Origin: Gracilaria gracilis
Lineage: Eukaryota > Rhodophyta > Florideophyceae > Gracilariales > Gracilariaceae
Direction of reading: 5' to 3'
DNA length: 64,000 nt
Assembly (NCBI GenBank): GCA_030374805.1
Contig: JARGSG010000225.1
Span: 248,001-312,000, forward strand
The notes beneath the pieces were generated by a model, which saw only the letters and a list, made by a program, of their open reading frames with translations, ran no database searches and was not told the origin of the DNA. Each line of letters begins with the position of its first letter. The stretch's first letter is position 1. Below are positions 1 to 10,606 of this stretch, in pieces. Made by a program: the position numbers and the translations under genes.

Positions 1-1067
1 TGCTGTCGGAAACAGTATTATCTTCCGCTCTCCTCTTTCTTCGTATATCATGCAATCCTTAAGGCGAGAGAAAGTTCCCTGTAACGCGCGCATACCCCAC
101 TTTGAAGCCTGACGCACTGAAGTAGCCTGTCTAAGAGTAGTTAGCTTTTTTCTATCACCTTCACAATACAGAACTCGGTCTTGCGAAGATTTGATTAGGA
201 AAGGAAACTCTCCTTTCGAGAATGCTGAGTCCACAACACACCGACCACCATACTTCTCAAACATGTCTTCTAACTTTCTGTACACACCTCTGCAGTCTGC
301 TATGTTAAAGTCGTGCATGGAGCCTGGTGCGTTCAAAGCACATGCAATGATTATCCCACTAGGAGCGAAAAAAAAAATGTTGCCTACGTAACGGTCGTGT
401 GTCCAACCATTGTAAAACATGTTTTGTATTATCACATCACCAAAATGCTCCAGATATAGCTTGAGTTCATCTGCGACACAGTAAAGGTCTTTCAACAGAG
501 AATATTTTGTAGCTATCGGAGTTTGAAACTCAATTAATTGTTCATGAGTAGGCATTTCAATTCGTGCGTTTGAATCCTTAAAAAGGACGTGAAGCAAAAT
601 TCGACGCCCGAAGCGCAAGAACAACAAGCAAACTGAGACTGCTATCGCAAAAAAAGGCAAAAAACCATTTTGGATCTTTTCGTTCTATTCCAAGAAAGAA
701 GCAAACCAAGGCCCTGAACTAAGGACATACAGCGTGGTATTCCTCTTTTCACAGAAGCAATTGGTAGAAGGCGTATACAACAATTTTTAGAATATGGTGA
801 GTACGCGTTATATCGCTGGGAAAATAGATTGTGAATGTAGTAAAAGGAGAAAAAATTGAAGCCAGTCAACGTTATCAGAGCCTGATCATTTTCAGAATTC
901 AATAGTGTAGAGAACGCGCAAGTTGAAGGACTTTGCAAGGCAATGCGTGGTATTCGCCAATCTCGGCGACGACGACTTCGCATGAAAAGCTGTTTTTTGA
1001 ATGCAATTCTTTTGGTGTGTGTTCGTGTCTTGCAGAGCATAAGCAGGAAAATTGTATGGTTTGTCAT
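1..1067 (-). pseudogene. DDE-superfamily transposase (PIF/Harbinger-like), frameshifted, partial
   Basis: A DDE_Tnp_4-like transposase reads on the minus strand and runs off the left edge. The N-terminal part (about 1067 to 660) has a basic RSRRRRDWR stretch, then residues like LITLTGF and LFSQRYNAYSP, then GLGLLLSWNRTK. The reading then moves to a second frame, which stays open from about 682 to position 1. It carries FLRFGRRILLHVLF, NGWTHDRYVGN, NAPGSMHDFN, VVDSAFSKG, SVRQASKWGMRALQG and YEERGERKI. Candidate catalytic acids are the Asp of the VADELK region, the Asp of SMHD and the Asp of VVDSAF. The frame change falls near an A-rich run at about 649-665, so a homopolymer slip is likely. The match to this eukaryotic transposase family is from memory of its motifs. 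The start at 1067 is plausible because the N-terminus looks complete. The gene is probably dead, although a sequencing slip in the A-run cannot be excluded. Confidence 0.8.
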
Positions 1068-1410
1068 TTCTCACTACTACCATTGGGTTTGGACACGGTT
1101 GGAAGGCCTACATTAGAGGGGCGCAGTGGTACTGAAGCTGAGGCCATTATGCGTGATCGCTGCTGTAGCAGAATTTGTGCTCTGGATTTCAGGAGCACAT
1201 GGCAAGGAAGCAGCACGCTTTGTACTGCATTTTTCACAATATAAGCTCTACACAAAATGTGTTTTCAGGAAGCGCTCATTGACGGGGGACTGGGAAACAA
1301 CGGAGCTTCCAGACCGAAACTGAGCCGGAAACTACAGCTGATCACCGTGTGCGCGTGTCATTGGCCACTTGGATTATTTACAGTTTAATTCGCTGATTTC
1401 GTCAACTCAT

Positions 1411-1440
1411 AGAACGGCCCTTAGGTAAGAACGGCCCTGA
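1411..1440. repeat. PIF/Harbinger-type terminal sequences, two in tandem
   Basis: AGAACGGCCC at 1411-1420 is followed by TTA, and TAAGAACGGCCC at 1426-1437 is followed by TGA. The second shares 15 bases (TAAGAACGGCCCTGA) with the right end of the 11.9-kb Harbinger-type unit at 46570. A TTTCGTCAAC stretch just inside is shared too. This suggests the right terminus of a related element whose transposase is the minus-strand gene ending at 1067. I saw no matching left end in the window. Confidence 0.5.
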
Positions 1441-1877
1441 CTTACCCTCCGCGCCCGGGTCTGCAAGGTTCCAAATTCTGTTTCATCTTTTTAAAACTTG
1501 TTGCGTGGACCGTTACAGAAAATGCCAACTGGTTCGCACTTCTGTAACGGTCAACGCACCTTTGTTTGTGTTTTGACAAGAGAAAACTTCGCATTGACTA
1601 CGGTAGCCGCTGCTCGGGGTTAACGTTATTTATTGACGTTCTGGCATGTGCTGCCGTTTCTTCCGCATCGCCACCGCCACCGCGTCCGAGCGTCTGCTCG
1701 TTGCATTGATTTCAGAACTCCTCCCGTTGCACCCGCTGTGTTTTGGTAGTTGCTCATCATTTCTCTCCCGACTTGATCGTCTTCGTGCGACTTGATCGTC
1801 TTCGTGTTTTACACTGCACGCAAGTGGGAGTGTTTACAGGATTACGGTCTTATCTTTTTGTCTCTGTTCTCGTATAA
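1441..1877. other. Intergenic, no gene seen
   Basis: No supported coding region. A CTTGATCGTCTTCGTG direct repeat sits at about 1770-1805, just before the next open frame, and could be a small slip duplication. No clear TATA box. Confidence 0.5.
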
Positions 1878-2379
1878 ATGGCATCTGACATCATTGTTGA
1901 ACTACAAGACACTCTTTCTAAGACGGACTTTGATACCATCACATCATTCATATTTTTATATAACGCGTTCAAACCCGAAGAAGCTGGGCAAACTAGAGTG
2001 GCTTTTCAGTTCTTTGTTGAAAACCTTGAGGTGCGTTACAAAACGAAGTTTGTGGACTGTCATAAGGTTCTTTCCATTAACCCCGAGGAAGTGGAACAGT
2101 TGCTATTTGAAAATGCATCCAAGCCAGAGTGAAAGATCTCCTGAATCGGAAAGAAGAAGAAATAAGGGGAGGATGTATAGAGATGCTGGGGATACCCCAG
2201 CTCGTATGATGTGCGATTCATCTGCCGCTCTCACACATAAGAATGAGTTGATTAAAGCTTCAAAGCTTGTCGACTCGAGCGATAGAGATGCTGCCATTGA
2301 AAAGGAGGTTGAACGGCATAGACAATATGAGGAAGGTAAACAGTCCACCTCTCCCATTAAGCAAGTGGACATGCTTTGA
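1878..2379 (+). CDS. Hypothetical protein, probably two frames of one broken gene
   Basis: I do not recognise this. From the ATG at 1878 an 84-residue frame begins MASDIIVELQD, is acidic and helical in character, and stops at 2132. An overlapping second frame continues to 2379. It is charged and polar (SERSPESERRRNKGR, later IEKEVERHRQYEEGK). The continuity in character across the frame switch suggests one gene with a frameshift near 2110-2130, but two unrelated chance frames are possible. The decayed protease fragment downstream lies on the same strand. I see no shared motif, so they need not belong together. Confidence 0.25.
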
Positions 2380-2544
2380 GACACGTTGTACGTCGTGACG
2401 TCGGAGTCGAAAGCTATTGTTAAGAGGAATACGGGATGAAAACGGGTTTGCGATGCAGAAGAAAGAATGGTGAATATGTTGTGCTTAGAACTCTAGATGA
2501 AGAGTGCGTTCATGTTGCAATAGATTAGTGGTTTCACCAGATTA

Positions 2545-3135
<591 letters not shown>

Positions 3136-3268
3136 GCTCCTCAGTTTGTTGCAAGCACTTGCCGATGGGTTCGTAGAGCACTCGCCATGATGGCGAGTGC
3201 TCTGCGAACAACGGCGAAACAGCAGTCTCTGCTTGTCTGCGAGTCACGACCTTCTCCATGCCTTCTGT

Positions 3269-3673
3269 CTAGACCGTGCCTTTGCTGCTCTCAAGCTGGC
3301 GCTTCATCGAAACGGCTGAGGCGAGAGAGGCAGCGTCATCCCCATCATCAAGCCTGCGACGTTTTGGGCTCTGCTCGCTGCCCCATTCACACCGCCTCTT
3401 AAGCCCACGTTTCGCAGTATTTTGTTCGGGCAGTTCGTATCCAGACCAACGTTCTTCACCAGGCTCTCGAGGACTATCAGCCCCGCCAGCAGTCCAGTTA
3501 CCGTCACCCTCGCCAAATCCACCAGCCCCACTAATTTCACTGATTAAAGAAGATGCCCAAACCACGTCCATTTCCAATATCGAGAGCTCGCTTTCACCTT
3601 TCGGTGGCGGAGAGATGTTGTTCCCAGCGTCGAAGTTTACCGTCAAGGGGTGAAACATTGATTCTAAACGCAT
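3269..3673 (-). CDS. Hypothetical acidic protein with nuclear-localisation-like KRRR
   Basis: A 134-residue open frame starts MRLESMFHPLTVNFD. It contains an acidic Gly-rich centre, a basic cluster SPKRRRLDDGDD that looks like a nuclear localisation signal, and ends SAVSMKRQLESSKGTV. The opposite strand is also open but is Pro/Ser-rich in the way shadows are. I do not recognise a family, and there is no promoter evidence. It could be a fragment of a longer gene, since coding-like sequence appears to continue beyond the stop. Confidence 0.25.
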   Translation of the reverse strand: MRLESMFHPLTVNFDAGNNISPPPKGESELSILEMDVVWASSLISEISGAGGFGEGDGNWTAGGADSPREPGEERWSGYELPEQNTAKRGLKRRCEWGSEQSPKRRRLDDGDDAASLASAVSMKRQLESSKGTV

Positions 3674-4825
3674 GGTTACGAGAAACCACCGGTGGGTAGG
3701 TAGGCACTACTAAATCGTGCCACAGGCACGACACTTCCGATCGGGTTCGGTTTAAATACAGATATCGAAGCAGCCATCGGACATACATCAGCCGTTTCTG
3801 TCAATATTGCCATCTCCACCTGCGCCCTAAGCGCTCACAGTGGTGCGGTGACGGTGCGCTGAACTTTGTTACTATGGCTGTTAGCAGTTCAAGCATAGGC
3901 GCTGTAGTTGGGGCAGTTGCGGCGTTGGCGCGCTCGAGTGTGGCACTTTTGCGGCATTCTGGCAGTGCTGCGGCATCGGCGATGCGATCGTTCTCTGCGT
4001 TCATTTGCGTCGCTTTGCATGAGCCGCCACCACCGGGAGGCAACGGGCGTTAGATAATTTAGATAGATATCTAAGCGGGTTGTGCGTGTGTGTGCGCGCT
4101 CGCAAGCGCGAAGCGCAGGCGCCATGAGCACCAGCGCTTCGCGACATGAGGTTGCGAAGCGCGTGCAAAAGATAGATCATCATCAAGATGATCCCATGTT
4201 GATCTCGTTTCGAAAAACTAACGAGGGGGGCTCACCTTAGCCTTACCCTTCTGTATCTCATTGTGTACCGTTTACAAGATTAGCAACGGTGGCCCAGTAG
4301 CGCTACAAGGGTATTGCAAGGCTCGTGCCGAAGTTCCGGCTCTTGCATCCGCCGAGATCACGGGGTAGATAGCGATGGTCTTCCGTGTGGTTTGAGTTGC
4401 TGCAAGAGAACTTCTCTAGTAAAAACTCGCTAGCTTTGAAGTGCTCACGACAAGGATTGCGTTCGTACTTGGCGTCCGTTAACACTATCCGCTCTTCCGA
4501 AGGTTGTTCATACCCTTGCAAATGCGAACTGCTTTCAGATAGGTCAATCAATCATGTACGTTTTCTTCTTCCGCCGCCAACATGCTGAACTCACCTTTAT
4601 ACGTACGTATTGAGTCTAGCTAACCTTTATCAACATCTCGTTTTGTTTCTCTCTTGCTACGCGCAATATGGCAATCAGCGTCCAACATCTGTCTTTGACG
4701 AGACAAGAAAGGAGAATATGCCATTCTCCTTTGAATAAAAGTGATACGCTTCAATCTCTCTACTGAAGAAATACCAATTTGGCAATCCACCATTTCGCAT
4801 TCTCTACTTCAAGAACCCCACACAG
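3674..4825. other. Intergenic region, no gene seen
   Basis: Only short shadow frames. It contains GC-rich stretches (about 3890-4030 and 4080-4150) and a GATAGATAT-like AT patch near 4065. The last 100 bases are the presumed 5' region of the patatin-like gene and show no clear TATA box. Confidence 0.5.
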
Positions 4826-6532
4826 ATGGAATCCCAAGCTACAAAGCCCCCAAGCTACAAACTCGCCCTATGTCTCGCAGGCGCTGCAACTGGAGGCGCC
4901 TATTCGGCGGGCGTCATGGACTTCTTCTTTGAGGCTATGAACGAATGGGAGGCACTTAAGAAAGCCAACGACCCGAGTGTGCCCCCCTGGGATGTTAAGC
5001 TCAAGGATATCATCGGCAGCTCCGCCGGAGGGATCACAGCAACACTCAGCGTTGCGTCTGTTAACATCCCGCATAATCCGCTACCTCAGGCTTACAAACT
5101 TGGAGACAAGCCGCCGAAGAATAACCCGCTTTTCCAGGTGTGGGTCAAGGAAATGAATGCCGAGCGGCTTCTCAGCTGTGAGGATCTCAATCCACGTTCG
5201 GCCGAGTCTGTTCACGTACGCTCCTTTCTAAACGCCAACTTCATGTCCGACACTGCCGCGAAGGTCATCGATGCTCGTGATGTGCGAAAAGAACTCCCGC
5301 CATGGGCATCAAAGATTTGTCTGTCTCTAACCACAACAAACATGAGAGGTGTCCCGTACATGATTAATACGTTTCGCTCCGTAGCTGCATCCGATGCGTT
5401 CTACATGCGCCGACACGCTGACTACTGTCAGTATGTCGTCACAACTGCTCCAGATGAAATACCAGATCACCTCAAGGACACAAAGCACGTTCTTGATATC
5501 TCTCAGAAATCGTCATCGGAAGTTTGGCAAAGTGCTATCACTGCAACGAAAGCTACCGCAGCTGTCCCTGTCGGGTTCCCCACAGTTCAGGTAAAGACTC
5601 CCCGCTCCCACTATGAGTCTCGCCTAGATATACCACCTTCTTGGAACGTCTGCAAAAAAGGCCAACATGGTGTGGAAGACCCTGATGCACACGGGAAAGA
5701 TATGTTCGTATATTCCGCTGTGGATGGAGGAGCTCTGAACAGTGAGCCTTTTGGTCTAGCTGAAGACTTTCTCACCAGGAGACACAAGCATGAAACTCTG
5801 GAGACAATGCCCCACGGTTGCTGGGGGTCTGTCATACTCATTGATCCGTTTCCAAGTAATGAAGATGACCCAAAACTAACTCGAGAACACATGTCCCTTC
5901 TCCCCATCTTCAGAGCCCTGATGAGTACGATCAGAGGGCAAGCAATGTTCAAGGCAGAGGAGATCGAAAAAGCGTTCGACGGGTCCTGTCTCTCTAAGTT
6001 CATTATTCGACCTGATAGGCCTGTCAAGAAAGGTGAAGTGTATGCTCTTGCAACAGAAACAATGAAATCGTTCGGTGGAATTCTAGACGAGAAGATTCGA
6101 CTGCATGACTTCATGCTTGGTCGGGCAAACTGCAAGAACTTTTTAGAAAACGTGTTCTGTATTGGCCGAGAGGCAGCGCTGAAGAATGGGTTCTTCAACC
6201 GATACCCCGAGTTTCTTAAACAGGAGCGTATCTCAATTATTCCAGTTGTCGGTAAAGCGGCGGAGCCTATCACACCCCCGGAATGGCCTGCTTATTCTGA
6301 TAAGGAGTGCAGATCTTTGGAACGGAGATTGATGAAGTTATTCAAGGCGAGGTTAAAGAAGATAACAGAGATTATGTTTCTTAACCATGGTGTTATCAAA
6401 CCCGCCGGATTGTTTCATATCCGTCAGAAGATTAGCAACCTAGGCGCAGCATTTGTCCGTCGTGAGCTTAGGAAAAGGGCATTGGATGAAATCGAAGACT
6501 CAGTTGAGAGAGCCCTGTCTGTGTTCAAGTAG
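4826..6532 (+). CDS. Patatin-like phospholipase / acylesterase
   Basis: A 568-residue intact single-exon gene. The N-terminal glycine-rich oxyanion-hole stretch is LAGAATGGAYSAGV (residues 18-30). The nucleophile elbow is GSSAG with Ser66, and the second member of the catalytic dyad is in VDGG with Asp300. Family knowledge: patatin-fold enzymes (RssA-like) use a Ser-Asp dyad to hydrolyse acyl esters of membrane lipids. The protein is longer than a minimal patatin domain. The region after about residue 330 is helical and basic near the end (KLFKARLKKI, RRELRKR) and may help membrane binding. No signal peptide or clear membrane span, so it is probably soluble or peripheral. The start was chosen as the first ATG of the frame, which places the oxyanion motif close to the N-terminus as is usual. 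It looks functional. Confidence 0.9.
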   Translation: MESQATKPPSYKLALCLAGAATGGAYSAGVMDFFFEAMNEWEALKKANDPSVPPWDVKLKDIIGSSAGGITATLSVASVNIPHNPLPQAYKLGDKPPKNNPLFQVWVKEMNAERLLSCEDLNPRSAESVHVRSFLNANFMSDTAAKVIDARDVRKELPPWASKICLSLTTTNMRGVPYMINTFRSVAASDAFYMRRHADYCQYVVTTAPDEIPDHLKDTKHVLDISQKSSSEVWQSAITATKATAAVPVGFPTVQVKTPRSHYESRLDIPPSWNVCKKGQHGVEDPDAHGKDMFVYSAVDGGALNSEPFGLAEDFLTRRHKHETLETMPHGCWGSVILIDPFPSNEDDPKLTREHMSLLPIFRALMSTIRGQAMFKAEEIEKAFDGSCLSKFIIRPDRPVKKGEVYALATETMKSFGGILDEKIRLHDFMLGRANCKNFLENVFCIGREAALKNGFFNRYPEFLKQERISIIPVVGKAAEPITPPEWPAYSDKECRSLERRLMKLFKARLKKITEIMFLNHGVIKPAGLFHIRQKISNLGAAFVRRELRKRALDEIEDSVERALSVFK

Positions 6533-7269
6533 TGGAATTTCAAGGAACGAAGAAGGCAATTCATTGAAAACGGAAGTGGGCGGATTGGCCGATCTGGAGC
6601 GAGCCGCTGGCGACCCTCTACTCGTTTATCCCGAATTCATGGTATGCGAAGATGCAGTAATTGACGCGATCCGCTCGCCCGCAAAGGGAAAAAGAATGGC
6701 CGATAGATCGATGGGGATCGCTTCTCTGCTCTCCATCGCCTCTGGCTTTTGTTGTTCAGGAATATGTCCCAAGCTTTCAATTAGAAGTAACTCGCACTGT
6801 CGCCACGGCGCAGTGTCATCTTCAGACAGCAGACACAAGAGCTCGATGTGGTAATACATGGTCGCGTTCGGATTCTGCTTGTGCGATGACGATCCGACGT
6901 GTCTCGTTTACCCACCGTTCCCACCGCGCTCCCACCGTAGGAGAGATGTCGTCTTAGTCGGGATTCCCTGAACGCATAAGGTACCAGTAGATCCGTTAGA
7001 TGTAGAGGCACAAGCAAAATGCGGTGTTGACTGCGTAAACTAGTGACCGTAACTCCCGCCGTAGGTGGGCAATGACGGGCCTGGGGGTTCATCAGCGTCG
7101 TAGAACAGCATTCATGCCGGCTGAGGCCGTTAGAACGGCCCTCAGGCGCCGAACGGTCTCACAGGAAGCGTTCACAGCAGAACCACATCTGATCGCATCG
7201 TAAGTCATTTCCTCTCTTTGGACCACCACTCTCTCTGACAGTGGGGTTTCCAGGAACGCAAAAGTCGAT
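6533..7269. other. Intergenic region, no gene seen
   Basis: Lies between the convergent 3' ends of the patatin-like gene and the minus-strand GTPase gene. No supported coding sequence. Contains the Harbinger-terminus-like palindrome at 7121-7145, described separately. Confidence 0.5.
7121..7145. repeat. Imperfect palindrome made of two Harbinger-like termini
   Basis: CTGAGGCCGTT is followed after two bases by AACGGCCCTCAG, giving a near-perfect inverted repeat. The right arm (AGAACGGCCC then TCA) matches the outermost bases of the Harbinger-type termini at 1437 and 46570. It could be a much-deleted element or a coincidental hairpin. Confidence 0.35.
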
Positions 7270-9411
7270 TTACTGTGCGAAAGCGGTGACAATATCTGGG
7301 TCCCTTGCCATCTCTTCCAAAAGTTCGTCAACTGCGTCAAAAACGGTGTGGTCCAGGTTATCGTCCAGATGTATAAGCTTATAAGATTGCAATTGAACTT
7401 TGCCCCGCTTCGTATCCAATGATTTGGTGCCCATATTAGCAAGAACTAGGTCCCAGGTTTTGACATAGTTTGCTAATATCTTTATCTTCATTTGGCAGTT
7501 CATTTCACTATGGGAGAGGAAGTCAAAAGAGAGAAGTTGCTTTGCCCTGTCTCCGTTTGTTACTATCTCAATCACTTTATCCACTTCTCTTTTGTTTTTC
7601 CGTTTGCGGAAAAAGTCCAAGATTCTTTCTTCGATATTTGGCAGCAAATGAATTGTCAACTTCTCTACCAAGCGATTCGAATCGCGAGTAAATCTCATTT
7701 TCACCCTTTGAAAGTATTGCAGTTCAGTTCGAAGGGCAGTGAACATTTCTTCTGAAACACGGATCACGTCTCGTTTCTCTTCTTCTCTCAAATGAGCGTT
7801 TCGAAGCCGCTGGATCCCCTGAAGAATAACAGTACCAGTTCCTGTCAAATGGGGCTTACCGTTCCGGATGAAGTTCTTAAGTCTCCTAGCCTCTGATTGA
7901 ACTTCTACATGTCTTGCATCATAGAAGAATACTCTACGGCGAGCCTCGTTCCCAGTGAGGTTGAATGCTCTCATCAAATTTTGTTCCCAAAAGAGTCTCC
8001 TGTGATTTATCAATGTCTCGTCTTGTTGTTCTTCAACTAAACCAATACACACACAAACACAGGAAAGAAAAGCATCCCCAAAAGCTCGTCGATACACAGA
8101 GACTACTTGCTCGAGAGACCTCGGGGATCTTGAGCCATCTTTGGAAGCAATGATGATAGTAGAGACGGTATTTTCCCTCGTAAGATGTTGATACAGCATG
8201 CTCTCGTAAATACGATCTCGACCCTCTTGGTCATCCATCCCAGGGGTATCCCAGACAATGACGTTACTCTCTGATCCAAGAAGTCCCCCTTCAGCAATAG
8301 CTCCTGATATCCTCTCTGTTCCAGTTCCTGCGTGTGATATGTTAAAGTTGTCTCTGCCGGTGAGCATATTCCCAAGTGTGGACTTTCCTTCCCCCGTCAA
8401 CCCAAGCAAGTACACATTTTTCATACTTAACTTAGATCTTTTGTTTTCTAAAAGTTTCCTGAACTCATCGATTGAGTTCTCATCAACGTCTGAACCGCCC
8501 TGAATTAATTTACCTGCCTCGATCACGAAGTCTTGATGATTTCTAAACTCGATTAGAGTTGGCCAAAAATAACTTGTGGAGAAAGAAGTGAAGTGAGTAT
8601 ATCAACACATTATTATGTTCGCTTGAGTTTTTCGGTGGAATCGATCAGATAGAGTTGTTCAAACCTACTGTAAAGTAATCAAACAGGCATTGTGCTCTAG
8701 TTCTCTGTCACTTCTAGCAAACGAATCACCTTTTGACACTGCATACACTCCTCTTCTGTCCCGAATGGCGTTGCAAAGAGATCTACAAAGCTTAAAGAGG
8801 GCACCGGTAGCGGCAATGAGATTGTCCCTTCGAGCTCCAATTCGTGGCGCTGCGTCTACATTAACAATCATTTGATCTTCCGTTTGATGGTGAACCTCAC
8901 AGAAGAGACCGTCGTCATTCATATCCAAGAGTCTAGAAACAATCTCATTAACTGTTGTCGTATCCTCAACGGTAATTGTCTCCGATTTTAGGATTGATTC
9001 AGAACGTCTCGAGACGTCTCGTGAAGGCACGCGAACTACTCTCTGTGTTTTCACCGCGATCTGTTGAACAGCAGTTTTTCGAACGATACAGTACAGCAGC
9101 ATAGCAATCTCTACTATTCGTCTTCGCATAGTGCTGTCTTCAACTTTTCCACTCATTTGTTCTAGCATTTCATCTCGTAGTTGAAGCAATCCTGATTCTA
9201 GAACCAGGCTATGTACCTTACTTAACTCCTCGCCTAGATCGTTCAGGGCTTCTTGATTTTGACGTCGGAGCTTTTCGAGTACGCCTGTCATTTTCTCCAG
9301 TTCGATTTGTGTCGCTTGAACGGCTTCATCCTGGTTTTCATAGAAGAACCCGACAACCGCCATCATTCCCTTTGCCAAAAGTTCAACAATTATGGCATCT
9401 GGCATTACCAT
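7270..9411 (-). CDS. AIG1/GIMAP-like GTPase with helical N-terminal region, two exons (copy A)
   Basis: Proposed spliced gene, exon 1 9411-8669 and exon 2 8572-7270, joined by a 96-base phase-2 intron into 681 residues. Residues 1-247 are helical and coiled-coil-like (EKMTGVLEKLRRQNQEALNDL region) and end HNACLITL. The split codon CA/T gives His248, followed by YFWPTLIEF. The GTPase part has P-loop GLTGEGKST (305-313), HAGTGTERISGA as a possible switch I, and G3 DTPGMDDQ (from 356). After FGDAFLSCVCVC, where AIG1 proteins carry the G4 (T/N)KxD, there is only IGLVEEQ. The C-terminal 250 residues are helical. Immune-associated (AIG1/GIMAP/IAN) GTPases form membrane-associated oligomers, but here function is unknown. 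There is no signal peptide or membrane span. It is a paralog of the gene at 10607-12744, placed head to head. Alternative: two separate genes without splicing, which I consider less likely. Confidence 0.8.
8573..8668 (-). other. Intron, 96 bases, phase 2 (GTPase copy A)
   Basis: The minus strand reads TTTACA|GTAGGT at the donor and CTTTCTCCACAAG| at the acceptor, after a pyrimidine-rich stretch. Without splicing, exon 1 stops at the TAG overlapping the donor and exon 2 lacks an ATG before its conserved YFWPT start. The same arrangement, phase and split His codon occur in the paralog. The conserved coding residues begin exactly at the predicted acceptor. Confidence 0.75.
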
Positions 9412-10606
9412 GTTTGGTGATCAAGGGCAGTAGAGAACCTTTCGATTTGAACATGTAGACAACGTCCCAATGGTTCAAAACGTTTCCAGAAGTGAAAAGG
9501 TCTCCTGTACAATCTATCCATCATATGCAAAGCGCTAAATGAGCCAAAGAGCCTCGGTAGTTCATTATCTGGGGGCTATGGAAACCACACACTCATCTTG
9601 CGCAAGCTTGCTCATATGTACTGCTACAAAGACGGGGCATACATCTCCATATATGCTAGAAGAAGGATTTTCTCGGTCCACATGGCGATAATCGCGAGAC
9701 TAATTCATAGTATCCCAACGACGAATGATGGAAAGTAAACCTACCTGAAGTAAATACAATACAACGGTTTTGAACATCATCGTACACATGATTCTTGAAA
9801 TTTCATCCCCAGAAAAAGGTCGATCGGTTGCTCGGTTGCTTAGCGTCATCTGCAAGCAATATGACTCCTTCAGTTTGTTTGCCCAACAGAGCACGAACAT
9901 GTAGAGCGTTGCCCCACACAGAACGAAATAGTAGTCTTTGGGCCCTGTTCATTTCCAGAGGCCATGAAGACCATGACGGTTTCCAGTCAATAAAACAACC
10001 GTACCATTGGTGCATCTGTAGCATTGGTACATCTTGCCCTGTATTTTCGTTATGTCTCACTGTCTGAATAGATGATCACTCAGATAGGGACAATCGCAAG
10101 TGAATTGGCGACCGTTAGTTCCCTGGAGTCTAGTGAATACTCTGCTGATCAAATGAGTTCGTTTCTCTGCTACCAAGCACGGGAGCGATGCCCCCGAGTC
10201 TCTTCTTCTTCTTCTTTATTGTGAGCGCGTACGTCGATTCCTCTTAACGCGTGGGGTTGCCCCGAGTCTCTAATCGAGTTTAAAAAGTCGTGCGCAACAC
10301 CTATCTAGCACCGCACCTTGAATCCACTAATCCAGAAAACCATTGCGCAACACGTATAGAGTGATTTCTAAACGCCATGTGATAAGGAGCCGAACCTACA
10401 AAAAAACAACTGAGAAATCCAGTGTTCTCACGTGGTGGTTCTGTGAACGTCGTTCATATCTTTTTGTAGAAGCGCCTGACGTACTTTTTTTTATTGAAGT
10501 TACAGCTGCTCAGAGCTACGCACATCCTACACTTGGAACATTGATGCATTGATACAGAACTCGAATCGTAGGGTTCCCAACCACAGGCTGATCTAAGTGG
10601 CTCAAC
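9412..10606. other. Divergent spacer between the two GTPase genes
   Basis: About 1.2 kb separates the two start codons, so both promoters must lie here. I see no convincing TATA box next to either start and no coding region. A 57-base retroposon-like insertion with target duplication lies at 10203-10259. Confidence 0.6.
10192..10270 (-). mobile_element. Very short 5'-truncated retroposon copy with 11-base target duplication
   Basis: CCCCGAGTCTC occurs at 10192-10202 and again at 10260-10270. The 57 bases between begin with (TTC)n then TTTATT, so on the minus strand the insert ends AATAAA followed by a (GAA)n tail. A related sequence lies at 30551-30653 with its own target duplication and extends further at the 5' side. 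This pattern, with a shared 3' end, variable 5' truncation and simple-repeat tail, is typical of LINE or SINE insertions. Confidence 0.7.

Noticed and set aside
8665-9411. Separate minus-strand gene ending HNACLITLQ
   Set aside because: Best read as exon 1 of a spliced gene, because donor, acceptor, phase and split His codon agree in both paralogs.
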